The notes: generated by a model from the sequence alone, not told the origin. A DNA stretch of 9,402 nt from Lachnoclostridium phytofermentans (GCA_003526525.1 DPVV01000371.1:5484-14885); one strand, 5' to 3'; positions 1 to 6,274 are shown, counted from the stretch's first letter. Translations and numbers: made by a program.

Positions 1-32
1 ATAAAAAAGCAGAAATAAGCATTAGTACTATA

Positions 33-90
33 ATTGGAGAATGATATAGGGTATAGTAATACCCTATGTTATTCTCCAATTTTTATTTTT
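33..90 (+). terminator. Intrinsic terminator of an unseen upstream gene
   Basis: Bases 33-53 pair with 60-80 in a 21-bp stem (only two wobble pairs) around the 6-base loop 54-59. The stem is followed at once by the T-rich tract 81-90. This is a textbook rho-independent terminator on the + strand. It closes transcription from a gene left of the window and separates it from the hpf unit. No gene is visible in bases 1-32. Confidence 0.87.
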
Positions 91-395
91 AAAGTATAAT
101 AATGCGAAGTGTGAATTATTATAAGTCAAATTGTCAGTGGCAATGACGCGATTTTGACAATAGAAAACGAGAAGGTTTGACATTAGATAACAGAAAAATT
201 CTGATAATTGTCAGAATACATAGAAAATATAGAAATAAAATAATCTTTAAAAATCCTATTGACAAGGAAGTGGTTATACAAACTGCACAAACTAATAAAC
301 TAAAATGTCAATAAATTACAAATAAAAAAAGACAATAAAAAATATTTCCAAAAGATATCCACAAAAAAAATATGGAAAATGACGTACTTTGAAAG

Positions 396-425
396 TTATA
401 CACCGAGTTATCCACATTATCCACA
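396..425 (+). promoter_or_regulatory. Tandem DnaA-box cluster
   Basis: Two perfect copies of TTATCCACA lie head to tail at 408-416 and 417-425. A third box with one mismatch, TTATACACC, is at 396-404. One-mismatch boxes also occur at 355-363 (+) and 488-496 (- strand, TTTTACACA). The consensus TTATNCACA is that of the replication initiator DnaA. No dnaA or dnaN is nearby, so this is probably an ectopic DnaA cluster that titrates DnaA or regulates hpf, and not oriC. The motif match is seen directly; the function is inferred. Confidence 0.6.
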
Positions 426-533
426 ATTAGTAACCACATTAGTCGTATAAAAAAATTGTGTCAAGTTCGAATATGTGTTTTGTCATATGTGTAAAAATGT
501 ACAATATGACTATTAATTTCAAAAGACGCACTT

Positions 534-548
534 GACAATAGTATTGTC
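534..548. repeat. 15-bp perfect palindrome, iterated half-site
   Basis: GACAATA-G-TATTGTC is a perfect inverted repeat of the size expected for a dimeric repressor operator. Single half-sites GACAAT(A/T) recur at 129-135 (-), 156-162 (+), 206-212 (-), 331-337 (+), 585-591 (-) and 684-690 (+). The binding protein is unknown. Confidence 0.5.
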
Positions 549-587
549 GGAAAAATGAGAAATTAAGATTTCATTTGCTTGGAATAT

Positions 588-594
588 TGTCGAA
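588..594 (+). promoter_or_regulatory. Candidate Spo0A box (0A box)
   Basis: TGTCGAA at 588-594 is a perfect match to the 0A-box core. One-mismatch copies lie at 545-551 (+, TGTCGGA) and 660-666 (- strand, AGTCGAA). They lie upstream of the hpf -35 at 725. Sporulation or stationary-phase control of hpf would fit the role of HPF, but a 7-base match in an AT-rich region is weak evidence alone. Confidence 0.35.
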
Positions 595-724
595 TAATTT
601 AGAAAAAGCGGTTTATATAGAAAATTAAAGGAGATATTGAAAGTAAAGTTAAAACAAAATTCGACTATTTCTAAAATAAGTGGGACAATTTGATAAAATA
701 TTGATAATTATTGGACAGAAGGTA

Positions 725-753
725 TTGTTTAACTTTTATAATAGTGGTATAAT
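725..753 (+). promoter_or_regulatory. hpf promoter, SigA type with extended -10
   Basis: TTGTTT (725-730) is followed by a 17-bp spacer and TATAAT (748-753), preceded by the extended -10 element TG at 745-746. Transcription should start near 760, giving a leader of about 75 bases. In that leader 760-766 can pair with 798-804. A second TATAAT at 737-742 has no good -35 at the right distance. Confidence 0.75.
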
Positions 754-834
754 ATTAGTAACATAAAGAAAGACATCAAGCATCACATTTGCCTTAATTA
801 TGTTGGAATATCAGACGATAAGGAGTTGGTCAGT

Positions 835-1371
835 ATGCGTTATATTATCAGCGGAAAGAATATTGATGTAACAGAGGGACTTAAGAGTGCGATCTATGAA
901 AAGATTGGTAAGTTGGAAAAGTTTTTTAATCCAGAAGCAGAAATTCACGTTACGTTAAGTGTTGAAAAAGATCGACAAAAAATCGAAGTTACTATTCCTA
1001 TGAAAGGTAATATCGTCAGAGCAGAACAAGTAAGCAATGATATGTATGCTTCCATAGATCTTGTTGAGGAAGTAATTGAGAGACAACTTAAAAAGTATAA
1101 AAGTAAGCTAAAAGACATGAATCAGTCCGCGGCGAGCTTTAATCCATCCTTTTTTGATGATGTAGTAAGTGAAATTGGCGAAGAAGATGAGATTAACATT
1201 ACTCGTGTAAAGAGATTCGCTATGAAACCAATGGATGCAGAAGAAGCCTGTGTACAGATGGAGCTTCTTGGACATAACTTCTACGTTTTCCGTAATGCAG
1301 AGACCGATGAAGTGAATGTGGTTTATAAGAGAAAGGGTAATTCTTACGGTTTAATTGAACCTGAATTCTAG
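835..1371 (+). CDS. hpf: Ribosome hibernation promoting factor, long form
   Basis: This 178-aa protein is a long HPF (also called RaiA/YvyD), which binds the 30S subunit and pairs two 70S ribosomes into inactive 100S dimers in stationary phase. Residues 1 to about 97 form the S30AE domain (beta-alpha fold, starting MRYIISGKNIDV). After a variable linker, residues 120-178 form the C-terminal dimerisation domain (ITRVKRFAMKPMDAEEA...VVYKRKGNSYGLIEP), which is diagnostic of the long form. I chose ATG 835 because AGGAG at 821-825 lies 9 bases before it. The in-frame TTG at 826 touches the Shine-Dalgarno and cannot be the start. The gene has its own promoter, and no terminator separates it from secA, so some transcripts probably run on into the secA leader. 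Confidence 0.95.
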   Translation: MRYIISGKNIDVTEGLKSAIYEKIGKLEKFFNPEAEIHVTLSVEKDRQKIEVTIPMKGNIVRAEQVSNDMYASIDLVEEVIERQLKKYKSKLKDMNQSAASFNPSFFDDVVSEIGEEDEINITRVKRFAMKPMDAEEACVQMELLGHNFYVFRNAETDEVNVVYKRKGNSYGLIEPEF

Positions 1372-1386
1372 GAAAGGAATAGGGAA

Positions 1387-1572
1387 TACACCTTAAATCA
1401 AACAGAAATGAGTGTATTAGATAGGATAAGCTAATACAATATTATACAAATGTACAAGGCTGTTGTTAAGTAAGACAAAGGGGAACCTTTGGAACGCTTA
1501 GTGACAGCCTTGTTACATTGGAAGAACAATACACACGAACCAAGTAATTTATTGTTGAATAGTAGAGGTGTA
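1387..1572 (+). ncRNA. Candidate structured RNA in the secA leader, multibranch domain
   Basis: A long-range helix 1387-1394 / 1565-1572 (8 bp, one wobble) encloses three hairpins. These are 1413-1420/1431-1438 (8 perfect bp), 1525-1531/1550-1556 (7 perfect bp), and a long central hairpin. The central one pairs 1454-1463 with 1504-1513 (10 perfect bp), continues inward as 1464-1470/1497-1503 (three wobbles), crosses an internal loop, and ends in CAAAGG / CCTTTG around a GGAA (GNRA) tetraloop at 1482-1485. It also extends outward to 1449/1519 past a bulged T. The family is unknown to me. The raiA RNA motif, usually found upstream of hpf/raiA, is one known family to test, although this lies downstream. 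Pairings are seen by eye; no energy or covariation was computed. Confidence 0.5.
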
Positions 1573-1583
1573 AATGATACAAT
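1555..1583 (+). promoter_or_regulatory. Candidate secA promoter
   Basis: TTGAAT (1555-1560) is followed by a 17-bp spacer and TACAAT (1578-1583), with TG at 1575-1576 as an extended -10. It would start transcription near 1590, inside the structured region, giving a shorter secA leader that lacks the multibranch domain. If it is active, secA has both read-through and private transcripts. Confidence 0.4.
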
Positions 1584-1600
1584 AGAACCTATAGGGTTTA

Positions 1601-1714
1601 AAAGCGATGGTAGGCACAAAGCAAGTTACTCATCAAGTTGTAGAGTCCACATGCTTACCTGCTTTAACATTTTGCCAAAGCAAAATGCATGGGGCTTTAC
1701 AATGAAATGTTAGG
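1601..1714 (+). promoter_or_regulatory. Candidate RNA switch covering the secA ribosome binding site
   Basis: Two exclusive folds are visible. In fold A, 1601-1605/1661-1665 and 1609-1616/1652-1659 (one wobble) form a long arm, and 1668-1675/1680-1687 form a perfect 8-bp hairpin with loop CAAA. The ribosome binding site is then free. In fold B, 1663-1673 pairs with 1704-1714 (11 bp, three wobbles), destroying both elements of fold A and covering AGG of the secA Shine-Dalgarno; AAAGC 1677-1681 can pair with GCTTT 1694-1698 inside it. Separately, TTACTC 1626-1631 can pair with GAGTGA 1714-1719 at the same site. This is the layout of a translational attenuator; activity is inferred. Confidence 0.4.
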
Positions 1715-1730
1715 AGTGAAAATGTAAATG
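1712..1730 (+). promoter_or_regulatory. secA ribosome binding site with AUG-UAA start-stop pair
   Basis: AGGAG lies at 1712-1716. Five bases later comes ATG TAA (1722-1727), a start codon followed at once by a stop. The secA ATG at 1728 directly follows that stop and is 11 bases from AGGAG. The minimal reading frame therefore has the better spacing, in the same frame as secA. It may lower or gate secA initiation. Confidence 0.6.
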
Positions 1731-4304
1731 GGATTAATAAAGAAAATATTTGGAACACATAGCGAACGAGAGATAAAACTTATCCGACCTCTTGCAGATA
1801 AGATTGAGGCATTAGAGCCGGATATGATGAAACTTTCAGATGATGAATTAAGAGGTAAAACAATAGAGTTTAAGAATCGTTTAAAAAATGGTGAAACAAT
1901 AGACGATATCTTAGTGGAAGCTTACGCAGTAGTTCGAGAAGCTGGTAAGAGAACTCTTGGTAATAGAGCTTATTATGTTCAGCTATTAGGTGGTATCATT
2001 CTTCATCAGGGAAGAATCTCTGAGATGAGAACTGGTGAAGGTAAGACACTTACGTCTACATTTCCAGCATACCTTAACGCACTTGAAGGAGAAGGCGTAC
2101 ACATCGTAACCGTAAATGACTATCTTGCAAAGCGTGATGCTGAGTGGATGGGTGAAGTTCATCGTTTCCTTGGTTTAAGTGTTGGTTGTATCTTAAACAG
2201 CATGGATAATGACGAAAGAAGAATAGCATATAATTGCGATATTACTTATGCTACGAATAATGAATTAGGTTTTGATTACTTAAGAGATAACATGGTTATT
2301 TATAAAGAGCAGCTTGTTATGAGAGATTTGCATTTTGCTATCATCGATGAGGTTGACTCTGTATTAATCGATGAGGCTAGAACTCCTCTTATTATTTCGG
2401 GCCAAAGTGGAAAATCAACTAGACTTTATGAAGCATGTGATATCTTAGCTCGTCAGTTAACCAAAGGTACAGCGAAAGAACTTTCTAAGATGGATATCAT
2501 CATGAAAGAAGATGACCAAGAAACTGGTGATTTTGTTGTAAATGAGAAAGAGAAGACTGTTAACCTTACCGAAGAGGGCGTGGAAAAGGTTGAGCGCTTC
2601 TTTAAGATAGAAAACCTTGCAGATCCTGAAAATCTTGAAATTCAGCATAATATTATCTTAGCATTGCGTGCTCATTACTTAATGGCAATCGATAAGGATT
2701 ATGTTGTTAAGGATGACGAAGTATTAATCGTAGATGACTTTACTGGACGTATTATGCCTGGTAGAAGGTATTCTGACGGTTTACATCAAGCAATCGAAGC
2801 GAAGGAACATGTAAAGGTAAAGAGAGAAAGTAAGACTCTTGCTACAATTACATTCCAGAACTTCTTTAATAAATACAAGAAAAAATGCGGTATGACCGGT
2901 ACTGCGTTAACGGAAGAAAACGAATTCCGTGAAATCTATGGCATGGACGTTGTAGAAGTACCAACCAATCGTTCTGTTGCCCGTATAGATAAAGACGATG
3001 CTGTTTATCGTACCAAGAGAGAAAAATTGAATGCAGTTGTAAATGCAATCGTAGAAGCCCATAAGGTAGGACAGCCGGTGCTTGTTGGTACAATTACAAT
3101 CGATGCATCCGAAGAAATCAGTGAATTATTAAAGAGAAAGAATATCCCTCATAAGGTATTGAATGCGAAGTTCCATGAACTAGAAGCTGAAATTATCGCA
3201 GATGCAGGTCAAAAGGGTGCTGTAACAATCGCAACTAACATGGCTGGTCGTGGTACTGATATCAAGCTTGGTGAAGGTGTAAAAGAACTAGGTGGTCTTA
3301 AGATTATCGGTACAGAGCGCCATGAATCCAGACGTATTGATAACCAGTTACGTGGTCGTTCCGGTCGTCAGGGTGACCCAGGTGAATCTTGTTTCTACAT
3401 CTCTTTGGAAGATGATTTAATGCGTCTGTTTGGATCAGAACGTTTAAATACAATCTTTAAGTCACTTGGTTTACCAGAAGGTGAGCAGATCGAGCATAAG
3501 ATGTTAAGTGGTGCTATTGAGAAGGCACAGAAGAAGATAGAGGATAATAACTTTGGTATTCGTAAGAATCTTCTCGAGTACGATAAAGTAAATAATGAGC
3601 AACGTGAGATTATCTATGCTGAAAGACGTAAAGTATTAAACGGCGAAAGCATGAGAGATGTTATCTTTAAGATGATTACAGATAACGTAGAATCCTGCGT
3701 AAATGCTAACATTAGCGACGACCAGCTTCCAGAAGAATGGGATTTAGCAGAGTTAAATCAGATGTTACTTCCAATTATCCCAATGGAGCCTGTGGAACTA
3801 AAAGATAATGAATTAAGACATATGAAGAGAAATGAATTAATTCATATGTTAAAGGAAAAAGCAGTTAAGTTATACGAAGAGAAGGAAGCAGAGTTCCCAG
3901 AGAAAGAACATTTAAGAGAAGTGGAACGAGTTGTACTTCTTCGTGTTATTGACCGTAAGTGGATGGATCATATCGATGATATGGATCAATTACGCCAAGG
4001 TATTGGTTTACAGGCATATGGTCAGAGAGATCCTAAGACAGAATATAAGTTTAGCGGATTTGAAATGTTTGATACTATGATTAATGCAATTACGGAAGAT
4101 ACCGTGAAAGCATTAATGCATGTTCGTATTGAGCAGAAGGTAGAACGTGAAGAGGTTGCTAAGGTTACTGGTACTAACCGTGACGACTCTGTTGCTAAGG
4201 GCCCTGTAAAGAGAGCGACCAAGAAAGTTCAGCCAAATGATCCATGTCCATGTGGAAGTGGTAAGAAATATAAGCATTGCTGTGGCGGAGTTGGTAGAAT
4301 CTAA
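1728..4304 (+). CDS. secA: Preprotein translocase ATPase SecA
   Basis: This 858-aa protein is the motor that pushes unfolded preproteins through the SecYEG channel at the cytoplasmic membrane. Visible motifs include Walker A (RTGEGKT, 101-107), the DEAD-like DEVD (207-210) followed by [15 protein letters not shown], and the preprotein cross-linking region after about residue 220. Nucleotide-binding domain 2 has [10 protein letters not shown] (503-512) and the arginine-finger motif [11 protein letters not shown] (from 542). The helical scaffold and wing domains fill the rest. A C-terminal zinc-binding tail, [13 protein letters not shown], has Cys840, 842, 851 and 852 and is the SecB/lipid-interacting type. 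Length is normal for the family and no frameshift is seen. The start ATG 1728 gives the canonical [10 protein letters not shown]-terminus. prfB lies 151 bases downstream, the order also known in Bacillus. Confidence 0.98.
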   Translation: MGLIKKIFGTHSEREIKLIRPLADKIEALEPDMMKLSDDELRGKTIEFKNRLKNGETIDDILVEAYAVVREAGKRTLGNRAYYVQLLGGIILHQGRISEMRTGEGKTLTSTFPAYLNALEGEGVHIVTVNDYLAKRDAEWMGEVHRFLGLSVGCILNSMDNDERRIAYNCDITYATNNELGFDYLRDNMVIYKEQLVMRDLHFAIIDEVDSVLIDEARTPLIISGQSGKSTRLYEACDILARQLTKGTAKELSKMDIIMKEDDQETGDFVVNEKEKTVNLTEEGVEKVERFFKIENLADPENLEIQHNIILALRAHYLMAIDKDYVVKDDEVLIVDDFTGRIMPGRRYSDGLHQAIEAKEHVKVKRESKTLATITFQNFFNKYKKKCGMTGTALTEENEFREIYGMDVVEVPTNRSVARIDKDDAVYRTKREKLNAVVNAIVEAHKVGQPVLVGTITIDASEEISELLKRKNIPHKVLNAKFHELEAEIIADAGQKGAVTIATNMAGRGTDIKLGEGVKELGGLKIIGTERHESRRIDNQLRGRSGRQGDPGESCFYISLEDDLMRLFGSERLNTIFKSLGLPEGEQIEHKMLSGAIEKAQKKIEDNNFGIRKNLLEYDKVNNEQREIIYAERRKVLNGESMRDVIFKMITDNVESCVNANISDDQLPEEWDLAELNQMLLPIIPMEPVELKDNELRHMKRNELIHMLKEKAVKLYEEKEAEFPEKEHLREVERVVLLRVIDRKWMDHIDDMDQLRQGIGLQAYGQRDPKTEYKFSGFEMFDTMINAITEDTVKALMHVRIEQKVEREEVAKVTGTNRDDSVAKGPVKRATKKVQPNDPCPCGSGKKYKHCCGGVGRI

Positions 4305-4335
4305 TTCTCACCATTGGAAAAGTTTATGATATAGA

Positions 4336-4370
4336 ACAAGAAAAAGGACACTTTACGAACTTTTTCTTGT
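4336..4370 (+). other. Hairpin 1 in the secA-prfB spacer
   Basis: ACAAGAAAAAG (4336-4346) pairs perfectly with CTTTTTCTTGT (4360-4370) across a 13-base loop. The stem is AT-rich and no T-run follows, so it is not a classical terminator. It may be a transcript-processing or stability element between secA and prfB. Confidence 0.5.
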
Positions 4371-4376
4371 AATGAA

Positions 4377-4409
4377 CTAGGAGAGCGGATGTTATATCCG
4401 CTTTTCTAG
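4377..4409 (+). terminator. Hairpin 2 in the secA-prfB spacer, possible weak terminator
   Basis: Bases 4377-4390 pair with 4396-4409 in a 14-bp stem (two wobbles) around GTTAT. The core is AGCGGAT / ATCCGCT. If only the core forms, the following TTTCT is a short U-rich tract, so partial termination is possible. If the whole stem forms, no U-tract follows. With no clear promoter between here and prfB, read-through into prfB is likely. Confidence 0.4.
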
Positions 4410-4455
4410 AGTGGTAAAGTCATTCTGAAAATTAAAAAAGAAATGAGGTGGTTAG

Positions 4456-5578
4456 ATGGTAGAATTGGATCAATTTAAATACACACTGAGTCAATACGAA
4501 AAGCCTCTAATCGAAGTGGGGGATTCACTTTGACCTCGCTAATAAGAAGCTGAGGATTGAAGAAATCGAAGGTATCATGGAGGAACCAAATTTTTGGGAC
4601 TCCACAGAAAAGTCACAAGCCTTTATGAAAGAGTTAAAGAATCTGAAAGATATTGTTTCAGAGTACAATGGCTTAAAGCAACAATATGATGACATCTTAA
4701 CTTTACTTGAGATGGGATATGAAGAAGAAGACCCGGATCTGATTCCCGAGATTGAGCAGGAACTGGAGCAGTTTATCGATGATCTTGAGGAACTAAGATT
4801 AAATACCCTTTTATCCGATGAATATGACAAGGATAATGCCATACTTACGCTGCATGCCGGTGCGGGCGGAACAGAAAGCTGTGATTGGGCAAGTATGTTG
4901 TATCGTATGTACCAGCGCTGGGCGGATAAGAAAGGATATACTACAGAACTTTTGGACTTTCTTGACGGAGAAGAAGCTGGTTATAAGTCAGTGACGCTTC
5001 AAATTAACGGAATGAATGCATATGGACACCTAAAATCAGAACGAGGAGTACACCGCCTTGTTCGAATTTCTCCGTTTAACGCAGCCGGAAAGAGACAAAC
5101 CTCTTTTGTTTCCTGTGATGTTATGCCTGATATTGAAGAGGATATTGACATTGAAATCGATGAAGAAGATTTACGTATCGATACGTATCGTTCTTCTGGT
5201 GCAGGTGGCCAGCACGTTAACAAAACATCCTCTGCGATTCGTATTACTCACCTTCCAACCGGAATTGTAGTACAATGTCAAAATGAACGTTCCCAGTTTC
5301 AAAATAAGGATAAGGCGATGCAGATGTTAAAGGCAAAACTTTATCTAAAGAAGAAGGAAGAGAACGCAGCAAAAGAGTCTGGAATCCGTGGTGAGATTAG
5401 GGATATCAATTTTGGTAACCAAATAAGATCCTATGTACTTCAGCCATATACTATGGTGAAAGATCATCGGACGAATACCGATGTATCCAATGCACTTGGT
5501 GTACTGGATGGAAACATAGATCCATTTATCAATGCGTACCTTAAGTGGATTCATTCTTCAAATGATGAGGAATCCTAA
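4456..5578 (+). CDS. prfB: Peptide chain release factor 2, programmed +1 frameshift
   Basis: RF2 recognises UGA and UAA stop codons and triggers release of the finished peptide. The gene is in two frames: 4456-4530 encodes 25 residues ending in Leu, an in-frame TGA follows at 4531-4533, and the 0 frame resumes at 4532 (join 4456..4530, 4532..5578), giving 373 aa. Residue 26 onward reads DLANKKLRIEEIEGIMEEP, the expected RF2 N-terminal helix. The codon-reading tripeptide SPF is at 205-207 and the catalytic GGQ at 250-252, the same numbers as in E. coli. Residue 246 is Ser, not the unusual Thr of E. coli K-12. GAGGTGG at 4444-4450 is the ribosome binding site. RF2 abundance feeds back on the shift: low RF2 lets the ribosome pause at UGA and slip. 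The shorter frame from ATG 4577 would lack the first 40 residues and is not the true start. Confidence 0.97.
4518..4534 (+). promoter_or_regulatory. prfB +1 frameshift signal
   Basis: The slip site CTT TGA C lies at 4528-4534, with CTT as codon 25. The stimulatory Shine-Dalgarno-like GGGGG is at 4518-4522. The spacer between them, ATTCA, is five bases, whereas the well-studied E. coli signal AGGGGG TAT CTT TGA C has three. The frameshift itself is certain from the reading frames; the spacing is unusual. Confidence 0.93.
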
Positions 5579-5596
5579 AATATACGATAATTTAAA

Positions 5597-5621
5597 TGCG
5601 CGAAAGCGCAGGAATGGAGGG
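5597..5621 (+). promoter_or_regulatory. cheW leader: GNRA hairpin abutting the ribosome binding site
   Basis: TGCGC (5597-5601) and GCGCA (5606-5610) form a perfect 5-bp stem capped by the stable GNRA tetraloop GAAA. The ribosome binding site TGGAGGG (5615-5621) follows after four bases and lies five bases before the start codon. A closely similar hairpin and downstream sequence precede uvrA (8579-8606). The match suggests a shared leader element; its function is unknown. Confidence 0.55.
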
Positions 5622-5626
5622 TTAGT

Positions 5627-6085
5627 ATGGAAGCAACAAAACAAGTAGTGTTTAAACTAGGAGGGGAAGAGTACGGATTCGATATTTTAATTGTAAATGC
5701 AATTGAAACATATCATGGGGTCGTTCCAGTTCCTAATGCTCCAGACTATATCCTCGGCATTTTGAATCTGAGAGGAGAAGTTATCCCAGTATACAGCCTC
5801 CGTGCGAAATTTGGATTGCCTGAAGTGGAGTCTACAGCCTCTCAATTGATTGTTACCAAAACAAATGGTATGACCGTTGGGTTCAAAGTAGACGCCGTGG
5901 ATGGTATTGTCGAATTTAGCGCCAAAGATTTGAATGAAGTTCCTATCATTATCAAGAGTAAGAAAACAAAGTATGCAAAACTAGTAGCGAATAAAAATGG
6001 TAAGATGATTGTTCTATTGGATCATGATGGCATTCTTGATGACGAAGAGCACGAGTCTATTGTACGTTTATTAGAGCAACAATAG
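5627..6085 (+). CDS. cheW: CheW-family chemotaxis coupling protein
   Basis: This 152-aa single-domain protein couples methyl-accepting chemotaxis receptors to the histidine kinase CheA at the cytoplasmic face of the membrane. The CheW fold covers nearly the whole chain: FKLGGEEYGFDI near the start, IETYHGVVPVPNAPDYILG at about 27-44, then the conserved NLRGEVIPV (47-55), where Arg49 matches the receptor/kinase-interface arginine of the family. No CheA, CheY or receptor domain is fused. It starts at ATG 5627 behind TGGAGGG, 48 bases after prfB with no terminator between, so it is probably co-transcribed with prfB. Its position among translation and repair genes, away from other chemotaxis genes in this window, is notable. 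It could be the main CheW or a second copy; this window cannot tell. Confidence 0.93.
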   Translation: MEATKQVVFKLGGEEYGFDILIVNAIETYHGVVPVPNAPDYILGILNLRGEVIPVYSLRAKFGLPEVESTASQLIVTKTNGMTVGFKVDAVDGIVEFSAKDLNEVPIIIKSKKTKYAKLVANKNGKMIVLLDHDGILDDEEHESIVRLLEQQ

Positions 6086-6135
6086 GAACCTCTTTTCGTG
6101 TAGTATTGTAATAGGATACAGTGAAATTTAACTAT

Positions 6136-6186
6136 AAAAAAATCGGTTTTTGCAGGTGTTATATCACTTGAGAAATCGATTTTTTT
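6136..6186. terminator. Intrinsic terminator after cheW
   Basis: Bases 6136-6158 (starting with seven A) pair with 6165-6186 (ending with seven T) across the loop 6159-6164, with a few wobbles and one bulged G. The A-run and T-run arms make it a possible terminator on both strands. It ends the secA-prfB-cheW transcript and insulates uvrB. Confidence 0.82.
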
Positions 6187-6253
6187 AATTGCGGTGTAGC
6201 GAAGTCACTTTATCTTTGCTCTATTTGGAATAAATTTAGTTATGTGGAAGTTT

Positions 6254-6267
6254 CGAACAGACATTCG
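6254..6267. promoter_or_regulatory. LexA (SOS) box upstream of uvrB
   Basis: CGAAC-AGAC-ATTCG matches the Gram-positive LexA/DinR consensus CGAACNNNNGTTCG at nine of ten fixed positions. It ends seven bases before the uvrB -35, a good place to block RNA polymerase. uvrB is an SOS gene in Bacillus, so DNA-damage induction is very likely. Confidence 0.78.
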
Positions 6268-6274
6268 AAAAATA

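Larger units (their letters stand above)
91..724. other. Gene-free AT-rich region upstream of hpf
   Basis: No convincing coding sequence was found on either strand. The region is very AT-rich with short A-runs. It contains a DnaA-box cluster (355-425), eight copies of GACAAT(A/T) in either orientation (starts near 129, 156, 206, 331, 534, 542, 585 and 684), four perfect TTGACA hexamers (154, 177, 259, 532) with no good -10 at the right distance, and one perfect Spo0A-type box (588-594). A small hairpin is possible at 198-217. It reads as a large regulatory region and not as decayed genes. Confidence 0.55.

Noticed and set aside
154..264. Promoters based on TTGACA at 154, 177 and 259
   Set aside because: The -35 hexamers are perfect, but no acceptable -10 lies 16-18 bases downstream of any of them.
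355..425. A full chromosomal origin (oriC)
   Set aside because: There is no dnaA, dnaN, rpmH or recF next to it and few boxes. An ectopic DnaA cluster is the more modest reading.
637..693. Eighteen-codon frame from TTG 637 after AAAGGAGA
   Set aside because: Only about three bases separate the Shine-Dalgarno from the start, the frame is very short and AT-rich, and there is no resemblance to a known peptide.
826..834. TTG 826 as the start of hpf
   Set aside because: It directly abuts AGGAG (no spacing), while ATG 835 has normal spacing and gives the canonical N-terminus.
1454..1513. SRP (4.5S) RNA domain, suggested by the GGAA tetraloop hairpin
   Set aside because: The conserved asymmetric and symmetric loops of SRP helix 8 are absent; only the tetraloop agrees.
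1431..1619. Minus-strand frame of 62 codons in the secA leader
   Set aside because: It mirrors the RNA hairpins, has no ribosome binding site of note, and its product resembles nothing known.
1489..1713. A 74-codon frame from TTG 1489 whose stop overlaps the secA Shine-Dalgarno, considered as a SecM-like leader peptide
   Set aside because: The start lies in the 3' arm of the GGAA-capped hairpin, the product has no signal or membrane segment and no recognisable arrest motif (for example RAGP or RAPP), and its composition is unlike a real protein. Structured RNA explains the region better. Ribosome profiling or conservation of the frame would reopen it.
4525..4842. Minus-strand frame of 105 codons opposite prfB
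   Set aside because: It is antisense to a conserved RF2 domain and its Ser-rich product is typical of the reverse of acidic coding sequence.
5583..5590. Flagellar sigma factor (SigD) -10 TACGATAA before cheW
   Set aside because: It resembles GCCGATAA, but no TAAA -35 lies at the required 14-16 bases upstream.
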